64,000 nucleotides of DNA, from the NCBI RefSeq assembly GCF_964340395.1, contig NC_135550.1:29951176-30015175 (forward strand), given 5' to 3'. Positions within the stretch are counted from its first letter, which is position 1; every line of letters begins with the position of its first letter. This document shows, piece by piece, positions 1 through 13,423 of this stretch. The stretch is from Glandiceps talaboti. Its lineage: Eukaryota > Hemichordata > Enteropneusta > Spengelidae. The notes beneath the pieces are model-generated. The model was not told where the DNA came from. It made no database searches and saw only the letters and a program-made list of their open reading frames with translations. Position numbers and translations under genes: made by a program.

Positions 1-3000
1 TAGCTCATGCATGGTATAATTAATAGATATACAACAATGCAAGTGAAAAATAAGTGATATACAAGAACACAAGTAAAACTGAAAGATAATTGCATGTAGC
101 ATATTGTATTTTGAATTTATCTTTTGAAAATACTGTACATACATACAGCACCAACAAATTCAAGACTTGCACTTGAACTTGGAATGATTAGAGGACAGCA
201 TGCATGCTGAACATTAAAAACAACACGATTTTAAGTAAAAAAAACATAGATAATACAGACATCTGGTTTGTCTGCCAAAATTGAATGTGCGGTTACCGTA
301 AAACTTCCCAACTCTTTAAATAAGTCATCATGTACTATATGTATGTATGCATGTGTATGTATTGCTTGATGGATGCCTATCAGTTCTTGCCTAGCTTATT
401 TCAGTCACATAGTATTCAAATAAGTACATCTAATTTGTAATTTTATAACCGCTTTACTGTCAGCATATATCGCCAATGGAATAATGACGTGATGGACGTG
501 TTATGGGTTTTTATCAATCATTTTATAATTATTAGAATGCATCAGATATCAGTGTGTCAGAGCTCCTCTTTAAAATTTACAAGTCTGAGGAGACAGACAG
601 AAATTACAATGGCTACATGAGGTCACTAAAACTTATTTTAACCCTTTCAATTATCATAAGTGATTGTGGTGATTATAATAATTAAATTCAGGATCATCCA
701 GATGCTTATTACGAATCCCCTAATGCTGATCTTATTTATTTAGCTGAAGGTAGGCAAGATTTCAGACACAACTCTCCAGCTGCCCTTAGGCTGAAATAAT
801 GAAAAATTAGTAAAATTGCAGAATTAAGGACAATTTTGCAACCTATCTGGTAAAGTAATCAGTGCTTGAGTGGCCCACTATTAGATTTGTCTAATGATTC
901 AGAAGTGATGACAATGTTAGCAGCATAGCCTCAAGGCACAGATATTGAAATGCAAGCCAAATGGATGCATTTCTGCCTCAGGTGTCTACCTCACCGACGT
1001 GTCACTTAGGCATGTTAACTCAGCTCTCAGCTTGTCAGTTCATCTACATGCTTCCCTAAACCACTAAGCAAATCAAACCATGAAGTGCAAATTTCAAGTC
1101 TGTGCTGCGTAAGCTGCTGTGTCAGCCAAAGCAATTGCTGTCAAGATGAGAATAATCAAATATGGTTAAGGCTAGGACTCTGCTGCTTGATAGCACCCGT
1201 TAACCATTATAATTTTCTCTCTATGTTGTAAACTTTGCTCCAGGTCGTGGCTGAGTCATTTTCAATGATTTCAAATCCAGCTTAAAGTGTGAAGGAGCTT
1301 GCGCATCCTTCTGTCCAGATCATGTAGTAGCACCTATAGGTTTTGAAACTTGCCAATAGGGTGGATTACAACAATGCACTTACAAATGACATGTCAACAT
1401 AAATGTTACTGTTTATCAGAAAATTTCAGAAATGTAGAAGACTTTTTGGGAATGAGTTCAAAAAATTGACAGACTTTGTGGCATTGTGCTATTTTAATGA
1501 GAGTTTTGTCCAGTCTGAGTATGTAATCAAGACATTCCTCTGTCCTCAGACTTCAACTTATGTGGGCATCAGTAGTGAAAACAAGCCTCTATGACACCTG
1601 GTTTTGTCAACTATCTTGTGTAGTACTGACCAGTAATGATACCCCTGCTGCTGCGGTGTCATCCACAAACAGTTTAACATGTACTTCCCCTCGGGAGTTC
1701 ACTGGATAGGGTGACACTTAGTCAAGTTTTGGCATCAAAAAGAATGTGGACAAAATTCAAAAGTGGACTGATTAATGCTCATTAGTGGAAAGAGAAACGT
1801 GTTCAGATGAAACCAGGAGATGTTCAGCCGGCCAGAAAATTAAAGCATTTACACCAGGCCAGTTAGTTGCATGGATAGGAGGGAATTAATGGTCCCAATC
1901 AGTTTCAGGTAGAGTGGTTTCTAATAAAACTATCCGGAGAAAGGCAAGATTGGTTACTTGACACCTCTTCAGTTAATGACCCATTCAACACAATCAGACA
2001 GCTCAAACATCATTAAAAACACACGTCACAAATTGTAGTAATAATGACTAAACATGAAATTTCCGTCAAAATTTCCAACCATCATTTCCCTCATTGTGAC
2101 ACCAGGTCACCAGAAAATGATCAGTATTCAAGTGATCAGTAGTCAGGGGAAGAGTGTTAAATTGGTGTTTTAAGCATTGATTTCTCTGAGGCGATGATCT
2201 GATGAGCCGACTTCTAAATAAAATTAGCTTGCTCTTCCCATTACTGATAGCTTACACAAACTTGGTTTATGCTTGTTAGTTAGGGATGAAGACTCACGAA
2301 GAAGTGAGGATGAATTAAGTGTACCGACACTGCAAAATCAGCCAACAATTGGCCTGTACCTGATGTTTACAGCTAGTAATTTCTAGCAGAGTTGATTTGA
2401 AATGTTCACAACTCTCAAATGGCACATTTGCATCACTTACTTGAAGGGTGCCTGTCTTATTCATACCCAAATGTACAATTTAAGTCCTCTGTCTCAAATC
2501 CCTTACTTGAAAATATTAAAATCTTAGCTTTTCTGAAATTTGGAATGATAATAATTGTATTTGTATGAGAAAGCTTATTATTGGAAAGGAAAGCTGAACT
2601 AATGTTATTGATTCCAGATGGAATGGGATTTGGTAACAGGAAGATATCTCCTCCCTAAGAAGTATTAAGTTAGAGACAGTCTTTCCTCTCTCTGAGTGTA
2701 TGGCGGCGGGGTAGTTGTATAAACCCTGTTGGGTCAGATGGTGTGGCAATGTGAATTGAGAAGGCGGAGTAAATTAATATCCAAGGCGGGAAACAGGTGG
2801 GGAATTTCATCAGCCCATCCCTTACAAGGAAGCCAATCATGGCCTCATTAAAGGTCACTAAACTGCCATGGTGTAGTCTTGGAAGCTCCACCCCTCATAT
2901 TGAGAGTAACAACTATCACATTAGCTATCAATTGCCCAGATCACTTAAGTTGCTAATCCCTTCTTTTGTCATACGATGTCAAAAGGGGGGTGCTGAGAAA

Positions 3001-6000
3001 ATGCAGCAATTGTTGCTGCCCGACTCAGCACTGGATTCAGCCTAGCATGAAGAAATGCGAGTATAAAGCCCCCTGTTATGTGGCGCAGAGGAAAATTCAG
3101 TCCCCAGGCCAAACATGGTGTGCAGAAAATTAGAAATCTAAACGATGTCTGTACCACACCTGCACTGACATGTCATTTTCCCTCCCAACTCTTTACATTC
3201 CTGTCTCTTGTCTTAGTAAACAGAACTGAAGAGCAAAAGCTGTTAAGTCTGTGCACTAGTGGAGTGTATTGTCCATGAATGAAAGCCACTCTCAAGTTGT
3301 TTATCTTAGCAGACATTTACACCCTTGAAGGGTATAACGCTTTCTATAGAGTGAAACCACCTTCAAAATTAAGAAGCCATTTGCACCCAGGCTTGCTGCA
3401 AACACTTGAACCCACAGTGTTAATTTGAAATTAATATGAACAACAAACCATTGTTTGTATTGTGCATAGTAGAAAGGTTAAGTTGTGTTTTCTTTAGTGA
3501 TACTTTGGTGTGAACAAGGCATCATTTAAAGCTGTCTTTGGCTTTGTCTACTAGAAAGACACATTTTGTGCCACAAAGGTTAAAGCAGCATCTAAGCTTG
3601 CGTTACCATTGACTATTCACAAAGACTTGGACCCTTTGGCCACTCCATTCACCAGTTTCCATCACATCAACAAATCAATCATGTCTCCACTCTACAAGCT
3701 TTCTACTAACTTTATGTGATCAAATTTTCCATAAAAACTTATGACCTTGTGCAATTCAGTGTACATTGTCAGTGTAGCATGGTTAAGTGATGCGAATCTG
3801 CTCGGTGTGAACAGAATCACAACTGCGTGGCACTTGTAAAACTTTCATGCGAATGAAACTATGCAGAATACCCATCATGAATCACTATTGACAGGAGTAT
3901 TGCTGTTTAATATTTGATTTGCAATTCATTCTTTACCACGCCACGCTTGAAATGAGAATGACTGCAGTCGAATGGAATTTAGTGTAATATGTCTGTAGCA
4001 AGATACATGTCATTAGCATATCCTTACTACTGATTGTCTGCCTAATCTGTTAAATACATTTAGATACTCAAACAAAGTATCTCCGCTTTTTTTGTACTTT
4101 TTGTTATGCTATGCTTTTTATTCCTCTGAGAACATTTGGAATGAAATTCTGAAAAGTAACCTTGGATGTAAATAATGAGCAGTCAATCCATTTAAGACAT
4201 CAAGGAATTGATGTTTATTCAGGTGTATTCATGTCATTGTTTTCCTATGTGGTTCTCTAATTCATTTAATGCTGCCATTTGTTTTGCAATTAAAACTGCA
4301 ATTTTGCAATCTGTTTCTACATAATCTGTTTATTGTTTATAACACTCCCAATGGTATTTCAGGAAATGCTACTCAGTGTTGGACATTAGCATACTAAGAA
4401 GCCATACATGTGCGCACATGGCTACAAAGGCTGTCTCTCTACTCACACAGCATTAACCTGCCAAAATTTCTGTATGAAAGTGCTCACTTGTCTGAGTTTT
4501 ACAAATTTTTCTTCTATACTAGTATATGGAAAGAAAGTATGTTGCTCATAGGCAGATATGTATCAAAATTTTGACAGAAATATGTTTTCAAAAATAAACA
4601 AAGAAATAGGGAAATTTGTTGACAATGATAGTGAAGAGGTTAACAGCAAAAACAAACAATGACACTTTCAATGGGTGCCAAGTAGATGGTGAACATGTAT
4701 TTTTTCAGCTGTGATTGTGAATCATTCACTAACTGCTACTAGCATCACCAAAACCAACCAGCTTAGTACAAGCATCACCAGTCAAATCTCTTGTACAAAC
4801 CAATGTCATTCATGATGCTCTACTCCTAATTACTGGGTACTTAATAGACAGAAAGTTTCTACAAGTATCTTTTACTAATTATAGTCTTGATGAAAAGTCA
4901 GGGGGCAAACCAAACCACTTACAAAAGGTGTTAATTCTGATGAGTGGGTTTTTGAAACAATCATGTGTATGTTTGTTTTATGTTAGTTAAGGATGACCAT
5001 CATGGGGAAAAGCAAGTATTTCTTAAAAATCGAATGTCCGGCCTCTAGCTTTTAAGATAGAGATGTAGTTGACCACTCACATGAAAAGAAGCAAAAAGCC
5101 AGTGTATGAAGACCATTAGTTAGTTAAGTAATAGCTTTAGTCTTGTGTGTCACTGGTAGATTGCTATTGGGGTGTTGAGATGAGCCCTGCAGTGATTTTG
5201 TTATGGAGATGAAAGAGTTCACAATTGGCAGCTTGTTAACTCAAATGATGTCTTTACAAGTCCACTTACCCCGATGAATTTTTCATTGACTAATGACTCC
5301 ACACTGTCTAGCCTGTATTGTTTCCCTCTTACATTGTGCAGCCTTCCCTACCGAGCCATGTATCTATATCCGCTAAAGACAACAATACAACCAGAGGAGG
5401 AAGTAAACTCCATCCATGTGAATGCTAGCCGTCAACCAGAAATAATTGGCTCATTGTAAACCTCGAGTGCTGTACATCAAACTTTGAGCTGTTTCTGTTA
5501 TTTTTTCCCTATTTTACTAAGTTGCAGGCACCACTATTGAATGGTGATGTGCAATAGCATAACAAAACCATACAAAAGTCTGATTATTTGAAGATTCACT
5601 TCAGTGGATGATCGAAGCAATGGTCAAAGCAGATGCTGTCCATCCAACATGGTTGGCAAGTGTTTTTGGCTGAGATCAGCTCTCTCTAATCCTATTATAG
5701 CTACCTTTTATCCAGCAAGCTGAATACAGGCGCCAAAGACAATATGCATTACAAACAGGTAGAATCTTTCAGCTGGGTGCTGTATGCAGTAAACTATACC
5801 CTGCCTGTAACAATGCTGTCATTAGAGATCGTTCTTGTATTATGACAGGGTCTTTTGAAAAGTAATTATGCTTTGTGGAGTATAGATCGCCCCCTTGTAT
5901 AAACTGAGACTAGTGTGTAAGAATGCTATCCACCTTAATCAAGAAAAAAGCACAATGGCTGGTATTCAATAGCTATTACCAGGCAAAACTGACAGATTGG

Positions 6001-6861
6001 CTGCAATAGATTATGTTCACTGCTCATTATGGCCAATAGAAATGGCCTACTGCCAATTACTGAGCCTATTGAGGATTTAAAGATATCTATCGCTAAAAGG
6101 GGCGACTCTCAGGACCCCGTCCCACCTACACCATATACGCAAAGCCTCTTCTTCTACAACAGACTGCTTTTTCTGTCATGGCAATAATTACCTATGATTA
6201 AGACCACGCTGGTGGGAAAGCCAGCTGAAAGAAATGGCGTTAAAGGGAAAGTTAGTGTGTTCGTAAACCAGTCAATAAGATAAAAATCAACGATCAATAT
6301 GATGGTGAATATGGCTCCAGCTTGCTATTTTTTTAAAAAAGCATATAGCCAATATAGTGAATTTTTGTCAAGGAATGATTTTTTTCTTTTGCTATTATGA
6401 AGAGCTTTGGATATATTTGGTGTTTCTCATGTTTGGGTTGAACAGTTGAGTAAATTTACCATTGAAACATTGGCGTGTTAGCCAATTAAAGTGGTGTATG
6501 TAGTTCATGTCCAAGGGCACAATATTTGTCAGCTTGTTAAAATGATAGTGATATATTAAAAAGAATAATAAAAGTCTAAATATTGTAATGTATGGGTTTT
6601 TTCTAGATGTCACTTCTGGCATTGCTATGTGTAAAATTCCATTCCTTTTGCGGCAGCTGGCTGGGGAGCAATTTTGCATTATCTTCGTCACAATGGGAAA
6701 TTAGTGTGTCGATTATTTCGTGAAAGCCGTACATTCAAGTGGCTGTCAGTTGACGTGATTGTGTGGCTTAAAAGCAAATGTCACAAAACATGATTTGTGC
6801 AAGAGGATCCCAGTGAATGAATTTCTCATCAAGTGAGCTTTAAAATTGCAGTCAATTGAAA

Positions 6862-6875
6862 TGATTGACAGGTGA
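6862..6875 (+). promoter_or_regulatory. PBX-MEIS/PREP composite site with adjoining E-box
   Basis: TGATTGACAG at 6862-6871 is an exact match to the known PBX-MEIS/PREP heterodimer consensus, and it runs into the E-box CAGGTG (6870-6875). A second E-box, CAGCTG, overlaps a GATAA at 6903-6912, and a CAATTG lies just before. Clustered sites of this kind occur in developmental enhancers, but a 10-mer arises by chance in 64 kb reasonably often. Function here is inference only. Confidence 0.25.
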
Positions 6876-9800
6876 AGTCAATGGGAAACCATGACATCTC
6901 GTCAGCTGATAATACATGATTATGCACACGCCACGTTATTATTATTCATATTTTGTCTGCCATCTCTCTCAAGTAACTGTGTCGTTGGCAGTGGCTGCGA
7001 GTTTGCAATTGATGTTATCTTCAGTGTCACTGATAGCCTCTTGATGGATTGAACCCTACCACGCATCGTCTATAGCGATACACAAATTTGTAGCCACACA
7101 ATAGAGATCTTGCAAAGATAACACAATGACAGACAGTAATGTTTGCATTGGCGCTTCCTGTCATAATTTGTGGGGTCAGAGATATTTGAGTGCAAAATCT
7201 GACCAATTCCACTCATAGAGTAGGAACATTTGCTGTACTTTCACTAATAACAGCTAATAGGCCTGACAATAGTAATTGCTGGAACTGGAATCCATTTCAG
7301 TGCCATACACACAAACATAGTTCCTCATATTGCTTTTTTTTCATTATTCATGTTTTTTTCTACAGTGAGTGGGTATTGCCCACCATGCAGCCAGGCCATG
7401 TACATCAATTTTACGGAGTGTGTGGTCATCTCTGAGACAGCTTCAGTGTCTGATCCAAATACTTGTCTACTAGCCCCACCATGTGGTCATAGGTTCACAA
7501 TAGACAGTGTGCAATTATCAGTTTAGAAGCTGGAAGATCTATAGAACACCCCACTGAGACATATTCTGAGCGGTTTGCTAGAAAAATGCATTGTCCTTGC
7601 ACAGTCTACAGGTCTGTAACGGCTTGGTGCCACATGCTGGGTTGCCAATAATGAGCTGTGGTGGGATGTGGTGAGCACTATTACAATATGAGGTGTTTAC
7701 AGATGACACTATATTGATACCTCACAATAAGTATTCATCACTTTACTATTTGCACTATTCACACTGAGTGTGGAATTTATTTTTTCCCCTAGCCAAACAG
7801 GTGCTGATGACAGCTGATGTTGTCAATAGTTACTAGGCAACCTTTGCTGAGGTTTTCATGGAGGACTGAATAGATTCCATTGAAAACTTGTCTGATTAAA
7901 GTAATTATACCTTGAAAATTCACACGTGATTTCAAGAATAAATGGGAAGATTCCTTTTCCTTATTACACAGGGTATGAAAAAAGACTGACTGTTATTACA
8001 GTTTTGCGGGATCAATGTTTGGGCCACACTTTTCTTTTTCTACTAGACAATAACAACAATAACACCTTTATGTTTAGCAAGGGGAAAGGAAATCACTTCT
8101 ATAACAGTCACACTTTGATAAAGGTGAAACAAATACCACTCCCAAACAACTATAACAATATCAGTGTAAATGTAATTAATTTGTTATTCCTCAAAAAGAG
8201 AGAGAGAGAGACAACTGTATGTATGGTGAAGGTGCCACTATTGAACCATCTTTTTGGAAGAAACACTAATCTAAATTTTTTTCACAAAGTATTAATAAAA
8301 ACTACATTTTTGTAGGTTGCTATTGTTATTTCATTTTCAGTGCTATTGGATCACCTGTGACTTTATTTTTGCATATCAAATAGTAAGATAGTGTAGAAGA
8401 GTGTACAAACATGTAACTCATTTCATACAAGTCATGAGTTTCCTTTTCTGTAACTTTTACTAGTCACAAAACCAAACATAATTGATAATGTTGCTGAACA
8501 CATCACATCTCAAAAATAAAAACACACTAGAAAGAATGAAAATTATTCCAGATTTCAAGTATTTCCTATTTAAAGTTATTGTTTTATTAGTGTCTATCCC
8601 TTGCCATCCTGCTTTTGTGTCAATAAACTTATTGATGTGGAAATTATAATTATGGTATTTCATAGTAAGAAACAGTTCCAGGGAAACAAATGCTAAAATT
8701 AATTATGTGATGACCTTGACACTGTTTAATCATATTTGATTGCACCAAGTCTCCAATTAAATCAAACTTAGGCTTACAAAGATTCAAGGTATATCTGCTA
8801 CCAAATTAGGTAGTACAGCAGACAATATGCATTTGTCAATTGATGCACACAGATTGTTCAGTGAAAGTGCTAAATTTGCAATTATAATGTAACTAAGAAA
8901 GATGATGAACTGATTGACCTATAAGGACATGGAATTCAGTTTTTGAAACTTTACATACTTTAAGTTATCATGAAATCTCCCATTGTTCAATGACTCCAGC
9001 ATATTATTAAACAATACATATATGTCCAGGCATTAGGAAAAGGTTATTGAATCCTTTTTTTTGTAATCTACATATTTTTCTTACACCCCTTATTATTGTT
9101 CAACAAATTTCCAGAATTAAACTTTAATTCAGCAATCTCTATGACAGCAATAGATAGAATAAATTTTATCCATATAAAATCTATTAGTCACAGGTTGTAG
9201 TTTCCTACTTTTTTCTTTTTTTAAATATTTTTAAAACGGAAATCAAAACATCTGTTTTTATAATTTGATTCATTTCATATGTATCGAATGTACTATCGTG
9301 CTCATTCTATGACTTATGATGAATAGGAAAGGAAACTTAACCTGTAATGCACTATGAGTAACAGAATATTTAGTTCTTTGTAAGTAACTGACACCAAAAA
9401 AATGTAATGATACCTGATTTAAAATAAACATGAGTGTAGATCACCAGACTATGCTGTTCTAATGTCACCAATATGTATTCATTTTGATTCTGTCAAATCA
9501 TACCGTCAAAGTCGACATATTGGTTTTATTGCCATTCTACAGCAAAAATGTGAAATAGTAATTTGACTTGTTTGATTTCTTTCTGATTTTATACACGACT
9601 CATTGGTAGTATTTATGTCTTTTATCAGCAGGTGTATTTCAAGATATTTACTCAGGTTCTGTTTTTGTAAAATCCAGAATAATATTTGCATATGTGGCAT
9701 TTTCAATACAATTTTTATCATCAAAAACAATAATTACTGCAGTTTTGAATTAAGTTATAACACAATGTTAGACAGCAACTATTGGACATTGGAATAATTA

Positions 9801-11911
9801 AAATGTACCACAAAGTGTCATTCACAGTAATTCAAGTTTAATATTTGACACTGAACTTTGACTTTTTTTGGCAATGTATCCCTCTTATCTTCCATAAAAG
9901 TGGTCTTATCCCTAATAGAATGTCACATTTTAGTGGCTTCATCTATGCTGTAGAAATAAATCCTTAATCACTGTAAGAGAACCATTTTGGTATTAGTGTC
10001 TGTCAGACAGATTACAATTGCCTTGTAAATTAATTAAGCTTTGCTAGAGAACAAAGTGTTTCATTTCAGAGGCTCGACTTCCTGTCTGCAACGGCACACC
10101 ACCACATTTTGGAAATGTTATTTATTACTTTGAGACTGATTTTCGAAATGCCTTGCACACATAGCAGCCAAACACACAGAGCAATTGCCATCTGCAATGA
10201 AGCAGAAAGTACACATTTTGGCTAAATAATTCCTGACAGTCGAGTGTGTTGAAAACATAATAATTTAGAACTACATCCCTTGATTGAACATAGCGTAAAA
10301 TTAATAATGGCACCCATGAGAGGAACCCTACTCTGGAGAATTGTCATGCTATAAAGGGAGACATGTCTACAAGGGCTGGCTGCCTTACTCCCTTATTGAT
10401 TATTGTGTGTCTTCAGAAAGAAAAAAAAAATGTTGCATTAAAGTGAGCACGGAATGCTCCAGTGAAATTCATTAGAGATTGAGTGGTGTAGCGAGGAAAT
10501 TGTCCACTGACTTGTTTCACCTTGTGTCTTGCCCTCCACATTGTCAAAGTGCCATATGGGAGCCTACTGAAATTGTAATGAGAGAAAAAGAAAAAAAAAT
10601 CCAGCAAAAATTATGTCAATCTGCATTTCCAGAGAGAATACTGAGACATTGAGTAGACCTGTTTTTGATTAATCGCAAAATAACAAGTCATGTGAACCGT
10701 GCGTAGCTTTGTAGCTCGTTGAGGTAGAATAGTCATGATAGAATGATAGTTTCATTGATAAGACTTATTACAGCTTTTTCTGTGTCACTTCAGTCCTCAT
10801 AATCCTTTCTTTATAGAGATCTTACAAAAAGATACAGAAACTGTACGATTGAGGAGATGATTTGTCGGGCTTAGACACGTTGAGTACTTCACTATACGCA
10901 AAGATGCCACTAAACACCGATGATAGGTGACATTTCGGAGTCTCTACATCCCCAAAGAGCACGTTAGCAAATTATCGTTTTCTTTCTTTTTAGCAACTAC
11001 TTCAGTTTACAAACTCAAGCAAACACTTGGAAAAGCTCACTCACTTAGAGTCAATTTACACAGAAGAGAATTTGCCACCCTTTTCTGTCACCTTTTGTTT
11101 TGGCAACGGATGCCTAATGATGAACCTTACGCCAACGTTAAAAGCATCATCACACTTATAGTGGTTGGCGTTTTTAGCTCCAAATGAGGACGTTACTGCT
11201 TTTTGCTTACACAGACTGACAGCTGTCAGTGTCTCGCCTCGTTGATGATGGAATATGTAGCAATTATTCTCCCCGGAGAATAGGAGTCAGGAAAAGAGAT
11301 GATTCGACTGGAAATGTATAATTATCCTTTAATGTTGTATTTATGAGGAGTCTCGTTGTTTTTCTTTTCAATTTTTCAAAGGACATTCAGAAAATGAAGA
11401 CACTGTCTAATTGGTGTTATTGGATCACTGCCTAATAGTTGACAACCACTTTTCACTTTTTTTATTGTAATTTTGGTGATAATACATTTCAAGTATTTCT
11501 GTTGTGATTTGAATGAAATGGCTAATGTTTCTCACACGAGACTTGTCCTAACAGTGGAAAATTAGCCCCAAATGCACACAGACTTATCTGAATACATTTA
11601 GGATGAAAAGGCACTGTTTAAAAACTTGAATTGTGAAAAAATATGATTAATATATAAGTTCCCAAGTGAAGGGTAGAGAGGCAGATGAAACGGAGATAAA
11701 GAGGAAACTGCCATTCTTAGTAGTCTATCTTGATTGAGCATTTATTGTGTCTATTGCTCTTCTCAAGGGGTTAAGATTTGCAAAAGGAAGCAAGGATTTG
11801 TTTAAATATCTGTTGACGTAAATGTTGATTAGCAATTGAAGTGTGCAGTGTATGTATGAGCAGCTGTCTCTACAGAGTGCTTTGATTTTAAGTGGTAGTA
11901 GTATAGTACAC

Positions 11912-11992
11912 CATCTAGTGGCCAGCTAAAGTGAAAGCATAACAAAAGGTTAATGTAGATACATTTTTGTATTGGATACCTGTAGAGGGCGC
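11912..11992 (+). promoter_or_regulatory. Possible CTCF site pair
   Basis: CCTGTAGAGGGCGC at 11979-11992 matches the bilaterian CTCF core CCASTAGRGGGCGC at 13 of 14 positions. A weaker, CTCF-like CCATCTAGTGGCCAG lies 53 bases upstream in the same orientation. GC-rich motifs of this kind stand out in this AT-rich region. If real, the pair could be an insulator or loop anchor about 37 kb upstream of the zinc-finger promoter. No chromatin evidence can be seen from sequence. Confidence 0.3.
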
Positions 11993-12116
11993 AATTCTAA
12001 TGTTAGTAATTTGTGTAAATGTATGCACATTGGGCTTCGCCATCATTTAGCTCATCTCATGTTGGAAAGGACTGTTGAGTTCCCTATACTACCCACCTTC
12101 AATTATTGGATCTTGC

Positions 12117-12370
12117 ATTAGATTAGATTAGATTATTTCAGTAAATCAACAAAATCGACAACAGATTTAGAAATTAAAAACTAGTACAAATAGTTGAATT
12201 ACTTGGATAACCCACAACCACTGTATATTATGTATACAGTAATACTTGATATTGATAACTAGATTAGATTACATTAGTTTATTTCTTTAAATCAACAAAA
12301 TTGACATAACAGATATACAAACAGAAACTGGTATATTTTCTAAATAACTTACTTTGTATAATTTGTGGGA
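12117..12370 (+). repeat. Two diverged direct repeats with (ATTAG)n heads
   Basis: Two copies of one repeat lie in tandem, at about 12117-12212 and 12259-12370. Each begins with a short (GATTA)n run followed by a shared core reading roughly ATTTC-TAAATCAACAAAATYGACA-ACAGAT. A GATTA/ATTAG microsatellite beside a conserved core resembles the 3' ends of L2/CR1-type LINEs. No reverse transcriptase remains here, so the LINE link is inference. No coding potential is seen. Confidence 0.45.
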
Positions 12371-12679
12371 TAGGACAATGTTGAGATCATATATGATATA
12401 TTCTTTTCAATATTTTCAGAATAAGACTTCATATTAATTACAACATCAGTTTTATATTTACAAGAAGATGGATTTACAAGAAGATGCCTGGGTGTCATTG
12501 ATACTTATTTACGTGGTGCATACTACCAACACCTGTCTTAATTAATAAATATTTGTTAGTCCATGACAGAGTGGCATCTCTCCAAAAAGACATACAAATA
12601 ACTTACTTGGATATATCTATAGTATTAAATGAATATCACTGATGACTGTCTTGTGTCATTATAATTCAATGCAACTTAC

Positions 12680-12689
12680 ATCTCCCAGG
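12680..12689 (+). repeat. Left target-site duplication of the long-TIR element
   Basis: The 10-mer ATCTCCCAGG directly abuts the left terminal inverted repeat. It is repeated exactly at 13220-13229 on the right side, which fixes both element ends. Confidence 0.85.
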
Positions 12690-13219
12690 CAATCTGATTA
12701 AAATCTGATGTAGTGTACACGTCATGATTGCTTTTTGGCTGTTACATTTACTGTCGTTTGTTCTTTTGTGAGCGCTCGTTACATACATCTGACACAACAC
12801 CATAGGCATTCCCATACAAAATCTAAGTGCTGAGTGGATTCACTCAACGAATGAGAATGCGTATCGTGCCAAAACATATATTACAGTACTTTAGAGCGCT
12901 CTGTTCGAAAAGAGGACAAGCACAGAGTGCAGACAACAATGTTATCGTTATTGTTTGGTGGTTCTCTTTCATTCAATTTCGAACGTAGAGTGTATATATT
13001 GTAAGACGGATTCTGATTGGCTACTTGTCTGATTGGCTACTTGTAAGTATGAGATTTGGTACAGGAACACCTGGCTACTTGTAAGTATGAGATTTGGTAC
13101 AGGAACGCCTATGGTGTTGTGTCAGATGTATGTAATGAAAGAACAAATGACAGTAAACATAACAGCCAAAAAGAAATCGTGATGTGTATGTTACACTACA
13201 TCGGATTTTAATCAGATTG
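12690..13219. mobile_element. 530-bp long-TIR non-autonomous DNA transposon, Mutator-like
   Basis: The element starts CAATCTGATTAAAATC and ends with the reverse complement of this. The terminal inverted repeats run about 125-140 bp on each side (left ~12690-12825, right ~13095-13219) and include shared internal stretches such as TTTTTGGCTGTTA and CTGACACAACACCATAGG. Perfect 10-bp target duplications flank it. Long TIRs with 9-11 bp duplications are typical of Mutator/MULE elements, so I class it as a MULE-type MITE; the superfamily is inference. The interior has an imperfect direct duplication (GGCTACTTGTAAGTATGAGA twice, near 13033 and 13072) and no transposase reading frame, so movement would need an enzyme supplied in trans. 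Confidence 0.8.
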
Positions 13220-13229
13220 ATCTCCCAGG
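13220..13229 (+). repeat. Right target-site duplication of the long-TIR element
   Basis: An exact copy of the 10-mer at 12680-12689 follows the right TIR directly. Its perfect identity suggests a fairly recent insertion, or little change at this spot since. Confidence 0.85.
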
Positions 13230-13409
13230 TTAGTCAATCAATGACTTTTAGAGTAGTAGTTAGAAGAAAGGTGAAGTATGAGAACCAATTACAAAAAGAA
13301 ATTGGGAGGCAAAAATAATCATCCCTTCCTCTAGACAGTGTACAAAAAGGTGCGTAACTATGGGTTTCTATCCATTACAAACAAGTAAAGCATTCTCCTC
13401 AGGCTGCTA

Positions 13410-13423
13410 CCCCCCCCCCCCCC
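13410..13423 (+). repeat. Poly-C tract, 14 C
   Basis: An uninterrupted run of 14 C is followed by CATCCATCC. It is a homopolymer prone to sequencing and replication slippage and could form a G-quadruplex or i-motif. A pyrimidine-rich AT/GT stretch follows to about 13600, including a GT run near 13575. Confidence 0.9.

Larger units (their letters stand above)
1..12112. other. Non-coding, low-repeat upstream region
   Basis: No exon, RNA gene or complete mobile element was recognised here on either strand. Open frames are short (the longest is 129 codons at 7926-8315), low in complexity and have no known domain or convincing splice signals. Repeat content is lower than in the rest of the window, and the base composition is slightly less AT-rich around 2.7-3.2 kb and 6.7-7.3 kb, where conserved non-coding elements would be worth seeking. 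The first 20 bases (TGCATGGTATAAT near position 8-20) resemble the end of the palindromic repeat family annotated near 14.4 and 37.8 kb, so a copy may be cut by the window edge. That last point is weak. Confidence 0.5.

Noticed and set aside
7926-8315. 129-codon plus-strand frame
   Set aside because: AT-rich composition with N, K and L runs, no domain, no exon signals.
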